In this document: piece by piece, positions 52,352 through 61,836 of the stretch
How positions within the stretch are numbered: the stretch's first letter is position 1
Layout of the letters: the number at the start of each line of letters is the position of its first letter
From: Paenibacillus oralis
GTDB taxonomy: Bacteria; Bacillota; Bacilli; Paenibacillales; Paenibacillaceae
Assembly (NCBI RefSeq): GCF_003863965.1
Contig: NZ_RRCN01000001.1
Span: 7,313,071 to 7,377,070 of the forward strand
Length of the DNA: 64,000 nt
Direction of reading: 5' to 3'
The notes under the pieces: model-generated
Told to the model about the DNA's origin: nothing
The model's database searches: none
The model's input: only the letters and a program-made list of their open reading frames with translations
Made by a program: the position numbers and the translations under genes

Positions 52352-52575
52352 TTAGTAAGCTTGCTTATGCCAATCTTTAATAGTTCGGACAGAACATCCG
52401 GTAGCTTGGCTCATTCTCCGGCAGAGCCATCATCATTACGGTCAACATAGATGGAGCCGTAACGCTTCTTAAACTGGGCCGTCGAGGCGCTGACCAGATC
52501 GATGCAGCCCCAGGTTGTATATCCGCCACTTCCACGCCATCGGCAATGGCTTCCGCTCATCCGCTCAGGTATGGC
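52352..52575 (-). pseudogene. Decayed GH1 beta-glucosidase C-terminus
   Basis: Minus-strand pieces in different frames join into the end of a 6-phospho-beta-glucosidase: EAIADGVEV, then GYTTWGCIDLVSAS and KKRYGSIYVDRNDDG, then RTIKDWHKQAY and TAA at 52352-52354. At least two frameshifts separate the parts and the rest of the enzyme is missing. It is clearly related to, but distinct from, the GH1 gene at the right edge. Confidence 0.8.
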
Positions 52576-52623
52576 TGATGCACCGACACCGAAAAGACTA
52601 TAAAAAAGATGGCTCAAGACGAA

Positions 52624-52811
52624 AATCAGTGCTTGACAAAATAAATGATGACGGAGATGGGGAGTTGTCTCTCCAAACCACTTTGCACGATTATCCCTTT
52701 GGTTCAGAAAGCCAAGTCACATGATCAAACGGGATAATCGTGCAAAGCTTCCGGATAGCGAGTCTCGCTCCAGGCCACGGTCTGTTGTCGGCTTGACTGT
52801 CAAGCACTGAT
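52624..52811. repeat. Nested inverted-repeat element (about 190 bp)
   Basis: An outer perfect 13-bp inverted repeat, ATCAGTGCTTGAC with its complement ending near 52810, encloses an inner perfect 17-bp repeat CTTTGCACGATTATCCC (52681-52697) and its complement (52731-52747). No coding sequence is evident inside. Outer repeats of this size suggest a small non-autonomous mobile element. The inner repeat could fold as a long hairpin. No clear target duplication was found. Confidence 0.6.
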
Positions 52812-53119
52812 GATTAGGTTGAACCAAAAAGATATTATGCTATTTTTTAATGCTATTCTTCGGGAGTATGAGAAGCGACTCGCTCGTCTGATGGGAGGGT
52901 GAACGAAGCGGGGGAGAAAACGGTGGAAGACGGCGGACGAAGCCTTTTCCAGCGAAGCGATGGGTAAGGGATTCGCCATCATCCCGTCAAGCGGAAACTT
53001 TACAGATTTCTTATCACTAACTAAATTCTAACAAGGTAGAAATCCGCTCGCAAAGGCGAACGCTGCCGCTTCTCCAGAATCATTTCACCCTCTTGCCTTT
53101 TCCCGCCATATTCAAAAGT
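52812..53119. other. Intergenic stretch without a clear gene
   Basis: Nothing recognisable. A possible 30-residue plus-strand frame starts at ATG 52810 (MIRLNQKDIMLFFNAILREY, ending MGG) and stops at 52902. It has no good ribosome site and may be chance. The remaining sequence to 53119 shows no repeats or motifs I can name. Confidence 0.4.
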
Positions 53120-54328
53120 TCAACTTAACGGCTCTAAACTGATTCCTTCATAGTCCGTCATGTATCCTGATCGACTTAATAACAGTTTCTGACCTAACAA
53201 CAATTCATTAGATTCGGAGCTGGCACGAGCATAATCTTCACCGCACACATACTTAATAAATTCCCATGCTGCATCTTGATGGACTGATGCTATATTAATG
53301 GCGAATATATCACCTGGAGTTACATAAGTTGATGTAGGATCAAGGGGATCAACGGGTCCAGCGGCAATACCAAGTTCAAAGGGTACATAATTGTTCAAAT
53401 CATTCTTGAAATGATCCATAAGTGCTAGCGACGTTACAGATCCAATATGCATAGCAGAACGCCCCATGAGAAATGGTTGGCTATCATAAAACTCCTCTTT
53501 CGTTCCACGGGTGAATAATTCATCCATAGAATTAAAAATAGCTCCCGATTGGTCTGCCTTGATAGCGGTCTGAATCACTTTCTTCCACGCATCTGTATCT
53601 ATGGTCACCTGCATCTTATCTGTATTCACGATCGACAATCCATCAGCCCGGCTCATCTGATCAGTCAGTGTAACTAGATCTATGGGGGCTTCATACACAT
53701 CTCCACCGCTATATCCGTAAACTCGTGTCTGTTTATCCCCTTCAGTAGGAAAACGGCGGGCAAGCTCAATGATATCGTACCAACTCATTCCATCAGATGG
53801 TAACTCTATGCCATTTTTCTTGAACAGGTCCTTGTTATAAAATATCGCCTTACTTGAGAATGACGGAGTAAGCCCATACAATCCACCACCGCCTATTTCT
53901 CTAAGTTGATCAACGAGACCGGGAACGAACCCATCCAGATTATAGTTATCTCTAGTACTAAGCGAATCAAGTTCAGTCAGTATTCCATCGTTAATTTGAT
54001 TTTTAAACTGATGAGCATCCAGAATCAAGATATCCGGCTGTTCTTCACGGATAAACGCTGCATACACCTCTTCCTTCGTCTTATCACCCATATCCTTGTA
54101 AATGTCTGCATCACTGAGTACTTCAAATTGGATTTGATTATTAAGCGTGGTGAACCAATCTCCATATTGCTTGTAGAATAATTCCGAATCATGATAGATG
54201 ACCTTAAGCGTAGTCGTCTCTTGATTCTCCTTTGGTTCAATCGGTCCCTTAGATTCACTTGTACAACCTACTACTAACAGGCAACTAACAACAAACACCG
54301 TAAGTACTTCCAACCATGGTCTGTTCAT
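53120..54328 (-). CDS. ABC solute-binding lipoprotein
   Basis: A 402-residue family 1 binding protein. The signal peptide ends in a lipobox (CLLVVGCTSE). The body has IDTDAWKKVIQTAI, GRSAMHIGSVTSLALMDHF and AAWEFIKYVCGEDYA, typical of the family. It is more A+T-rich than the operons at 15-50 kb. The beheaded paralogue directly upstream shows that two tandem copies once existed. No permease or ATPase genes are adjacent. Confidence 0.85.
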   Translation of the reverse strand: MNRPWLEVLTVFVVSCLLVVGCTSESKGPIEPKENQETTTLKVIYHDSELFYKQYGDWFTTLNNQIQFEVLSDADIYKDMGDKTKEEVYAAFIREEQPDILILDAHQFKNQINDGILTELDSLSTRDNYNLDGFVPGLVDQLREIGGGGLYGLTPSFSSKAIFYNKDLFKKNGIELPSDGMSWYDIIELARRFPTEGDKQTRVYGYSGGDVYEAPIDLVTLTDQMSRADGLSIVNTDKMQVTIDTDAWKKVIQTAIKADQSGAIFNSMDELFTRGTKEEFYDSQPFLMGRSAMHIGSVTSLALMDHFKNDLNNYVPFELGIAAGPVDPLDPTSTYVTPGDIFAINIASVHQDAAWEFIKYVCGEDYARASSESNELLLGQKLLLSRSGYMTDYEGISLEPLS

Positions 54329-54363
54329 TACCGTCTCCTATCTCTGCTCAACATATAACATAG

Positions 54364-55235
54364 TTATCTAAAAGGTACTGTCTTAAAATCATCCCAATTG
54401 ATTGTCATGTCTGTTCTCATGCCATTGTCCGACTCTCCCTCCCCATTTTCTCCATTAACTTTCCTGGCAAGGAATGCTTCATCAAGGGCAACTTGTGCAT
54501 CTCGTTGAATCGTCTGTAGTGCGTCATCGAGGGATTTTCGAGACTCCTCTACTTGGGTCAATTCACGATACGTAATCTCCTCATATTTTTCTTTGAATTC
54601 ATCCGTAATAATACTACTATCAGGATCATCGTAATAATTACTTAGCGGCAAAGAGGTTAAGTGATAGAATCCATCCAGGTTAATCCCATAATAATCGCTT
54701 GTTTGACCCATACGTGAAGGTATTCCATTATCAGGTCTTCTCGCCAAATTGCTGGCAACCTTATCACCCTGCATAAACTTCAACAATTCCCATGCAGCAT
54801 CTACATTGGAGGAATCGGCCCGAATCGCATATACATAGTCATTACCCAAATTGAGATCTCTGGTTATTTCTCGGTTAGACGGATCCACTGGACCAACCAC
54901 CATACCTACCCTAAATGGCTTAACCCCTGATTTACCACTTTTTATATAGTCAAGTACACTATAGGCCCAGCTAGGTTCATCATCGATCAACATCGCTTGC
55001 CGCCCCTTAGCAAAAAGTTGCTGTCCATCGAAATCTTCATCCGCGTTAAATCCTCCCTTGTGAATGGCATTCGTTGATAATGCCGCTTGAGCTTGTTCGT
55101 ACGCTTGCTTCCAGCCTTCTGTATCCATTGTAACTTGCATTGTATCAAGGTTAACTGCCTTTAATCCCATAGAAAAACCGATCCACAAACCTAACTCTCT
55201 TAGAGGGCTTTCTTTGTCTAACCCAAAACACGTGA
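54364..55235 (-). pseudogene. Beheaded ABC solute-binding protein
   Basis: From 55235 downward the minus-strand frame gives FGLDKESPLRELGLWIGFSM, then KAVNLDTMQVTMDTEGWKQA and further family sequence to the stop at 54364. The signal peptide and the N-terminal third are missing. An ATG at 55188 could start a 274-residue product, but it would be cytoplasmic and without function. The break coincides with the truncated start of the recombinase on the other strand, so one rearrangement removed both ends. Confidence 0.75.
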
Positions 55236-56126
55236 ATCCGCCGGTTTGAATGCCGGGCCAAAAATTTATCCAATCGAACTATCGAGTTTTACGAAGAAAA
55301 TATGATCATGATGCAGAAGACTTTCGAAGAACAAAATCTGGGCTTTGATGTCCTCGCCATAACCAACCGAGACATCAAACATCATTATATCGGATCTATG
55401 CTTGGCAAAGGACTGGCCAGCAACACGGTAAACGGGCGCATCAAAACCTGCAAAGCGTTTTTCAAGTTTTTGCATGCAGAAGGCTATATCAAGCATAAAC
55501 TGGCAGACGAACTAAGGCTGGTCAAGGCGGAAAAGAAAATGATCCAAACCTTTACCAAAGAGCAGTTGCTTGCCCTGCTCAACCAGCCCAATCGCCACAC
55601 CTTTACGGGATTTCGGGATTATACGATCATGATGGTCATGCTGGAAACGGGGATGCGGATCGGAGAATTACTGAATTTGAAGATCAGCGATCTTTTCTTA
55701 AAAGAAATGGAAATCCGAATTGTTCGAGGCAAAGGCGGGAAAGCGCGGCGCGTCCCCATCCAAAAAACGTGCGTGAAAGTGTTGAAACAATACTTGGTCG
55801 AACGCGGTGATGTAGAGACGGACTGGCTCTTCGTGAATGTAGAGGGCACCGCCCTTTGTACACGAACCATACAGGAGAACATTCAGAAGTATGGGAAGTT
55901 AGCCGGAATATCGGGTGTACGGGTATCGCCTCATACATTCAGACATACGATGGCGAAGTTCTATATTCTGAACGGCGGCGATGTTTTTACCCTTCAGCAA
56001 ATTTTAGGCCACAGCACACTGGACATGGTCCGCTATTATGTAGAGCTTTTTAGCAAAGATATCCGGGAGCAGCATCAGAAGTATAGTCCGGTAGAGAATA
56101 TGAGTCGACTCCGGATCGGTGGATAA
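55236..56126 (+). pseudogene. Tyrosine recombinase lacking its N-terminus
   Basis: A XerC/XerD-like recombinase. The frame is open from 55236 with FECRAKNLSNRTIEFYEENM, the usual N-terminal SAM-like region, but the first 8-12 residues and start codon are absent. ATG 55302 would give 274 residues. The catalytic set is otherwise complete: Arg in TGMRIGELLNLK, Lys in VRGKGGKARRVP, HTFRHT, and His/Tyr in GHSTLDMVRYYVE. The domain is intact, but expression needs a substitute start. A terminator follows at 56143. Confidence 0.75.
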
Positions 56127-56142
56127 TGGACGAAGTACTTAG

Positions 56143-56168
56143 GGCTGCCTCTAGGCAGCCCTTTATTA
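56143..56168 (+). terminator. Intrinsic terminator after the recombinase
   Basis: GGGCTGCC and GGCAGCCC form a perfect 8-bp stem with a TCTA loop, followed by TTTATTATTT. It sits 17 bases past the recombinase stop. Confidence 0.85.
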
Positions 56169-56284
56169 TTTCATATATGATCCTCAAAGGGAGAAACGAC
56201 CTCTAAATTTTTGTCTGAGAATCAAGTTCTCAAAGATCATGAAATGAAGCATATGTTCGTGCAGAAACTATTACCAGCTATATT

Positions 56285-56734
56285 CTAAACACGTTCAGCT
56301 AGCCAAACCAAAGCGTTCGGTGTTGTCTTCCATGCTTGATGAGCGACAGAGGCATAAAAAATCGCTTCCTCCTCACTCCCTCGTGTATAGGCATCGGGAA
56401 CAACATGCGGAATATGTTTTACTCCTAGCAAATAAGCGGAGACATGCGAATTCGACTCGAGAGCTTTACGCAACGATCCAGCCGCCTTGCGTGCGCCTTT
56501 ACATCGAAAAGAAAGCAATGCTTCGCTATATTGCATAAAGCACGTAGCCTCTTCGTGTTCTAACAGAAGTTCGTCAACTTCTTTGTTCATCTCCTCGGCC
56601 AGCAAATAATTAACCAGAAGATAGCGAATTCCCTGATTGTCATTCGGGTTCAATCGAAGCAGTTCTCGGCAATGCGAAATGGCCTCCTGCCGTTGTCCAT
56701 CAATCAGAGGTTGCCTTTTTGCGTTTGTATTCGA
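56285..56734 (-). pseudogene. C-terminal fragment of a TPR/ST7-like protein
   Basis: The frame is open from 56734 with QEAISHCRELLRLNPNDNQG and IRYLLVNYLLAE, then ends KTTPNALVWLAERV at 56285. This is the C-terminal TPR-containing region of ST7-like/SEC-C-type bacterial proteins. About two thirds of such a protein is missing upstream, where a stop interrupts the frame. TTG 56653 could start a 122-residue product, but the fragment is more likely a remnant. Confidence 0.65.
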
Positions 56735-56759
56735 TCAGAATCGTTTGTATATGCCGACC

Positions 56760-57323
56760 TTAAACTTTAAGTTCAAGTGCGAAAACTTGATTCAAATGTC
56801 CGCGAAGCTTGGCGATATGTTTTTCGATATCCGGATTCGTGATCACATCGTGAATGCTGAAACTTTCCAACGGCTCCATGCCGACGAAACGTTGAGTAGC
56901 GTGAATGTGCTCTAATGTCCCTTCCAAATCCAGCCCTTTGAAGAAGCCTTCCGGGTTGTTATATTCGCTCTCCGGAGCATTCCAAGTCGTGGAGATCATG
57001 TACTTCTTCCCTTTCAACAGGCCGCCATGCCCATACTTTTCGGCTCCTTGAAAAATTACTCCGTATTCATAAACTTCATCGAAATACTTTTTAAACAGCG
57101 TAGGTAAAGAGAACCAGTAAATTGGAGTTTGAAAAATAATCGTGTCGGCCCACTTGAATTTCTCTTGTTCTTCTTTAATATCGTAGCCGTCTTGAACAAC
57201 CGTCGTTTTTATGTTGTATTTTTCCGACAAGTTGGAAACCATCTCGTCAAACAACGTTTTATTCAATCTTCCTTGCGAATAGGGGTAGAACTGATGACCG
57301 TTAATAATCAAGATATTATTCAT
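56760..57323 (-). CDS. MdaB-like NAD(P)H quinone reductase
   Basis: A 187-residue flavodoxin-fold protein. The start NILIINGHQFYPYSQGRLNK and the loop FQTPIYWFSLPTLFKKYFDE are typical of MdaB/Kef-associated quinone reductases, which bind FAD. ATG 57323 is chosen because AAAGGAG lies upstream and the fold begins here. It is divergent from an MmyB-type regulator across a palindrome, so that regulator probably controls it. A role in quinone or electrophile stress is likely from the family. Confidence 0.87.
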   Translation of the reverse strand: MNNILIINGHQFYPYSQGRLNKTLFDEMVSNLSEKYNIKTTVVQDGYDIKEEQEKFKWADTIIFQTPIYWFSLPTLFKKYFDEVYEYGVIFQGAEKYGHGGLLKGKKYMISTTWNAPESEYNNPEGFFKGLDLEGTLEHIHATQRFVGMEPLESFSIHDVITNPDIEKHIAKLRGHLNQVFALELKV

Positions 57324-57478
57324 GATTTTCTCCTTTAATCCCTTTGGATTTGTGAATGTGTTAAAATGAAGCATAATAAGTGATGGCTTTATCCTAACTC
57401 GATTCGGATCACCCAAGAAGAACTGTGTTTATATCATTATTTCCCCTAACGTCATTCGCGATTCTATATTACGCAATC

Positions 57479-57497
57479 CTGATACTGAGAGTATCAG
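57479..57497. promoter_or_regulatory. 8-bp palindrome, candidate regulator operator
   Basis: CTGATACT and AGTATCAG flank GAG, between the divergent quinone reductase and regulator genes and 20 bases before the regulator start. It overlaps the expected regulator promoter and leader, fitting autoregulation and repression of the reductase. Confidence 0.65.
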
Positions 57498-57517
57498 CTT
57501 GAAAGGAGCGTTCTGCT

Positions 57518-58372
57518 ATGAGCGACGATCAACGCCGTCAGGAACTCGGGCACTTTCTTCGTACGCGACGGCTTCGGCTTTCGCCGGAAGAAGCGGGCCT
57601 GCCGCACACCGAATTTACGAGAAGACGAACGAAAGGACTGAGGCGCGAAGAAGTTTCAGCGCTCGCCGGGATTTCGCTGCCGTGGTATACCTCTCTGGAG
57701 CAGGGACGGGACATCAACGTTTCCGACCAAGTGCTGGACAGTCTGGCCCGCGTTCTTCGCCTTGACCAAGACGAGCATCACCATCTCCATTTCCTTGCGA
57801 ACCCTCGCCAAAACGCCTTCATTCCGAGGGAAGAGGAACCGGCGGTATCGTCTTCGCTGAACTATTTATTGGATCAGATGCCGCTCTGCCCCGCTTACAT
57901 TACCGACGCGAAAATGAATGTACTGGCTTGGAATCGTCTGGCTCTCTCCGTGTTCGGCACTTTCGGCACGGCCGACAGCCGCGAACGCAACATGATCTGG
58001 CGCATATTCATGCTGTCGTCCTACAGAACGATGTTCATCGACTGGGAAGACTTGGCTGCATCTCTGCTCGGCCACTTCCGCGTGATGTACAGCCAGAATC
58101 TCGAAGATACTTGGTATCCGGAATTCATCGCGGAAATGACGGAGAGCAGCCCCGAGTTTGCAACGATGTGGGAGAACTACGAGGTTCGTTGCACGAGCAA
58201 GCACCCGCAAGCGATTACGCATCCGCTGGCGGGACTGCTGAACCTGTCGACGCTCGTCTTACCGGTTCAGAACGGAAGCGGGCAGTTCCTGCATGCTTAT
58301 ACGCCCGATCTGCAGGACGGCTCGGTTGAACGCCTGGCCCAACTCGCGGAGGAAACGACGGTTAAGCAATAA
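57518..58372 (+). CDS. XRE-family regulator with MmyB-like domain
   Basis: A 284-residue regulator. An N-terminal helix-turn-helix (LGHFLRTRRLRLSPEEAGL, LRREEVSALAGISLPWYTSL) is followed by a MmyB/PAS-like ligand-binding region from about residue 105 (CPAYITDAKMNVLAWNRLA). GAAAGGAGC precedes ATG 57518. Proteins of this group bind a fatty acid or hydrophobic compound and control neighbouring dehydrogenase or reductase genes. Confidence 0.88.
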   Translation: MSDDQRRQELGHFLRTRRLRLSPEEAGLPHTEFTRRRTKGLRREEVSALAGISLPWYTSLEQGRDINVSDQVLDSLARVLRLDQDEHHHLHFLANPRQNAFIPREEEPAVSSSLNYLLDQMPLCPAYITDAKMNVLAWNRLALSVFGTFGTADSRERNMIWRIFMLSSYRTMFIDWEDLAASLLGHFRVMYSQNLEDTWYPEFIAEMTESSPEFATMWENYEVRCTSKHPQAITHPLAGLLNLSTLVLPVQNGSGQFLHAYTPDLQDGSVERLAQLAEETTVKQ

Positions 58373-58387
58373 GCGGCAAAGTTGTAT

Positions 58388-58420
58388 AAGCACCGGTCTA
58401 TAGGAGGCCGGTGCTTTTTT
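58388..58420 (+). terminator. Intrinsic terminator after the XRE regulator
   Basis: AAGCACCGG and CCGGTGCTT form a perfect 9-bp stem, followed by TTTT. It lies 16 bases past the regulator stop. Confidence 0.88.
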
Positions 58421-58601
58421 CATTAATGGCTTAAGCCAGTTGAGTACGCGAAGCGTGCGAAACAGAAAGAGGCTGTCCCAAACCGGCCGACTGTATCCCA
58501 CGAGCACCGCCAATTGTTGCCGCGAGCACGTGTATAAAAATTCTTAGTTCATGAGGGTACATGACCTGCATCCAAATTTATTTCTGGAGTGTGGATCTGG
58601 G

Positions 58602-59840
58602 ATGGAGGCGATTTTAGAACGATGTGCTGGGCTAGATGTCCATCAAGAGACAGTAGTTGCTTGCGTTTTGTATGGTGAGTTAGACCGTAAACCTAAACAA
58701 GAAATACGTACTTTCTCAACGACAACGAAAGGATTATTGGCGCTTCATGACTGGTTAAGCGACTGGGAGTGTACACACATAGCTATGGAAAGTACTGGTG
58801 TGTATTGGAAGCCTGTCTGGAGCATACTGGAGGAGCAATTCACGCTTATTCTGGCGAATGCAAAACGAATCAAAAACGTACCTGGGCGGAAAACGGATGT
58901 TGCAGATGCAGCATGGATTGCACAGTTACTTCGTTCCGGACTCATCACTCCAAGCTTTGTACCTCCAGCCGATATTCGAAATATGAGGGATTTAACACGC
59001 TATCGGCGCAAGCTGCTTCGTGACGCGACCGCCGAGAAAAATCGGATCCATAAAATACTGCAGGATGCTAATTTGAAGCTTACCACTTACATTAGCGATA
59101 TCTTTGGGACATCCGGGCGAGCTTTGTTGGAGTCAGTGATTAACGGAGAGGCTTTGGAAGCTCATGAAGTCAGAGAGAAGGTAAAGACTTCCCTCAAGCG
59201 AAAAGTTCCTGAGCTTCTCGAAGCTTTAGATGGACGAATGCGGAAACATCATCGAATGATGTTAGGCCTTCACCTGGATCACTTATCTTATGTTGAGAAG
59301 CAACTGGAGAAAGTAGAGTCTGAAATTGATCGGTTACTTCAGCCTCATTTGCCCGCAGTTGAACTCTTGATTACCATTCCCGGAATCCAGAAAGATGCGG
59401 CGGCGGTCATCTTGGCGGAACTCGGAAATGATATGTCTTGTTTTGGAGGCGATCCTCAGATAGCGGCTTGGGCCGGTTTAAGCCCTGGTAACAATGAAAG
59501 CGCAGGTAAGAAGGAAAGCTCGAGAATAGCTAAAGGAAACAAAAGTCTAAAGGCCGTCCTTTGCCAAGCAGCTTGGGCAGCGAGTAAATCCAAAGGTACA
59601 AGGCTAGCTTCTTTCTTTTACCGCATACAGAAACGACGAGGTCAGAAGAAAGCGACGATAGCGACAGCCCATCTAATCCTTAGAATCATCTATCGTATGC
59701 TCAAGGACAGGGTTCCCTATCAAGAAATCGGTTGGGACTATCTAGCCTCTTCAAAACCAACGGTGGATTACTGGATAAAAAAAATCGAGGCTATGGGATT
59801 CATGGTGAAGTTGGAATCCGCCGAAGCCTCTTTAACATAG
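58602..59840 (+). CDS. IS110-family transposase
   Basis: A 412-residue DEDD transposase. The RuvC-like half has Asp in AGLDVHQETVVA, Glu in AMESTGVYWKP and the Asp pair in KTDVADAAWIAQLLRSG. The transposase_20 half has TIPGIQKDAAAVILAELG and AAWAGLSPGNNESAGKKESS with the conserved serine. ATG 58602 is preferred; an in-frame start at 58551 is possible. IS110 elements have no terminal repeats and keep a noncoding end that encodes a bridge RNA. Here about 160 bases upstream or the downstream flank are candidates. The gene looks intact. Confidence 0.92.
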   Translation: MEAILERCAGLDVHQETVVACVLYGELDRKPKQEIRTFSTTTKGLLALHDWLSDWECTHIAMESTGVYWKPVWSILEEQFTLILANAKRIKNVPGRKTDVADAAWIAQLLRSGLITPSFVPPADIRNMRDLTRYRRKLLRDATAEKNRIHKILQDANLKLTTYISDIFGTSGRALLESVINGEALEAHEVREKVKTSLKRKVPELLEALDGRMRKHHRMMLGLHLDHLSYVEKQLEKVESEIDRLLQPHLPAVELLITIPGIQKDAAAVILAELGNDMSCFGGDPQIAAWAGLSPGNNESAGKKESSRIAKGNKSLKAVLCQAAWAASKSKGTRLASFFYRIQKRRGQKKATIATAHLILRIIYRMLKDRVPYQEIGWDYLASSKPTVDYWIKKIEAMGFMVKLESAEASLT

Positions 59841-59976
59841 CGCATTTTTTTTGAAATTCCCGTCTAAGTGAGGAGTGTCTTTTTGCGCTTTTTTGGGGCT
59901 TACATTTTCGTATAAAAAGTAACTTTGGAACATCTCTACCAACAAAATAAGATGATATTCATAAAAAACCAAGGAG

Positions 59977-60170
59977 CTAAGTGGTCTGTTTTCGCTCAGT
60001 TCTTTGGTTTTTGGCGTTTATGGCTGCTTTCTTAAGCAGATTGTGAGCAAGGGAAAGCCACCCGACTTCAAGGCTTACTTTTTCTAAGCCCCGAAGCAGG
60101 AATCTTCTAAAGCCACGGTTACTCTTGATATCGCCAAACACAGGTTCCGGCTCAATCATGCGCCTTACCG
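59977..60170 (-). pseudogene. IS1182-type transposase C-terminal fragment
   Basis: The minus-strand frame gives IEPEPVFGDIKSNRGFRRFL and then GLEKVSLEVGWLSLAHNLLK, the C-terminal end of IS1182-family DDE transposases, including the catalytic Glu region. The upstream part of the transposase is absent and unrelated sequence begins at about 60170. It is a remnant cut by the neighbouring element. Confidence 0.8.
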
Positions 60171-60501
60171 GAGCCGGAGGCGTCCGTGAGCATCTGCGCA
60201 GAAACATCTACATTAAGGCGCTGGAAATCCTGGTTTCGGGTGCTTGCCGTCTACTTCATGCTGGCCTTGCTAGCGCTGAGTGCTCGATTTACCGGCGTGG
60301 TTCTTCTGCCCCGCGAAGCTTTCTTTACTTCGCCTGTTGTCTCCATAGAGACCCTTCACCACGAAGGACCCGGCTGGCTGGCCAGGCTTGTCCGCCCCAT
60401 CGCTAACGCCCAGTTACGGGTACATACCCGTTTTGCCTACCTGTCCGCCCCCTCTCTGCGGTAGACTCGCCTTGAGTTCAAACAAGGAAGGAGCCTATCC
60501 C
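60171..60501. other. G+C-rich noncoding stretch before the TnsB-like gene
   Basis: No gene is recognised. Two copies of TGTCCGCCCC (60389-60398 and 60442-60451) are present. They are the inverse of GGACA repeats at the other side of the element and may be left-end transposase sites (inference). The sequence ends with a ribosome site AAGGAAGGAG before ATG 60502. Confidence 0.4.
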
Positions 60502-61836
60502 ATGAAAGACCAAACCAAAGCCGAAGCCTTAGCCGCTGAGCGGATGCAACTTCTCGCTCCTCTGCTTGCGGACGGTCTGGATCCGGCGAAAGCCCGGGAG
60601 ATGAAGACGAAAATCTGTGAACAGACCGGACCCTCCGAGCGTACGCTGCCGGTATATGGAAGTTACCGTAGCGAAGGATTTACCGGGCTGAAGCCCAAAA
60701 GCAAAGGAAGACCGCCCTCGGACGAAGCGATACCGGCAGATTTCCTGGAACAGGCGATCCTCTTGCGCCGGGAGATCCCTGGCCGCAGCGTCGCACAGCT
60801 CATTCAAATTCTGGAATGGGAAGGTCGGATTGCCCCGGGCCAAGTCAAGTGAAGTACGCTTCAGGAACGGCTGACCGCTCGTGGCTACAGTTCGCGTCAT
60901 TTACGAATGTACGCCGAATCGGGCGTGGCCGCCCGGTGCTTCCAGCAGCGCCACCGCAACCAGCTGTGGCAATTGGACCTGAAGTATGGCCCGTATCTGC
61001 CCCTTGGCGAAGGCGGAGCGATGAAGCAAGTGTTCCTGGTGGTGTTTATTGACGACGCCACGCGGTTTATTGTGCACGGTGAATTTGTACCCGTCATGGA
61101 CCAGCGTCTGGTGGAATCCACCTTTCGTCAGGCGATCCAGAAGTATGGGGTTCCCGAGGCTGTTTATTTCGACAACGGGAAGCAGTACCGCAACCAAGGG
61201 ATGACCCGGACCTGCTCCAAGCTGGGGACCCGGCTGCTCTACACCAAACCGTATTCACCCGAAGCGAAGGGGAAAGTGGAGCGATTTAACCAAGTTGTCG
61301 ATTCGTTCTTGAGCGAAGTCGCCCTAGAGAAGCCCAAGACACTTCAGCGGCTCAATGAGCGATTTGAGGTGTGGCTCTCGGAGTGCTACCAGCACAAGCC
61401 TCATTCGGCGCTAGCGGACAAACGAAGTCCGGAAACTGCCTTTCGCAGTGACTCGAAAGCGCTGCGGTTCATGGACCCAGACACCTTGACCGACGCCTTC
61501 CTGCATAGCGAAAAACGTAAAGTCGACAAGTCCGGCTGCATTAGCTTTATGAACCGGAAATACGAAGTCGGCCTCGGCGTGATGGGCTGTACGGTCGAAG
61601 TCATTTATGACCCGGCGGACACCACCGAGCTGACGATTGAATACGAAGGTCGAGCCCCATGGCGGGTGCGCGAAATGGTCGTGGGGGAACGTGCGGGAAC
61701 CCGGCCAGCGTTGCCGGAACACTTGGGCGCCTCTTTGACAGACCCCTCGAGACTGCTGGAGGCCGCAGAAACCCGGCACCAGCGCCGGAAGGAACGGGAA
61801 AGACAACGACGATCCGGCGGCTTGGCGAAGAGCTAG
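60502..61836 (+). pseudogene. TnsB/Mu-like DDE transposase with in-frame stop
   Basis: The frame starts at ATG 60502 and is cut by TGA at 60850-60852, then continues in the same frame with STLQERLTARGYSSRHLRMY. A CGA-to-TGA change is the simplest cause. The core has the DDE triad: Asp in QLWQLDLKYG, Asp in AVYFDNGKQY and Glu in EAKGKVERFNQ. The C-terminal beta-barrel follows. Near 61795 the frame runs into the Walker A codons of the downstream ATPase gene, read in another frame. Thus the natural end of the transposase was lost in a deletion. Confidence 0.85.

Noticed and set aside
52698..52730. CRISPR-like spacing around the inner inverted repeat
   Set aside because: There is only one pair of inverted arms and no direct repeat series, so it is not a CRISPR array.
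60186..60464. A 92-codon plus-strand frame before the TnsB-like gene
   Set aside because: Proline- and alanine-rich translation with no family resemblance and no ribosome site. Treated as noncoding flank of the element.
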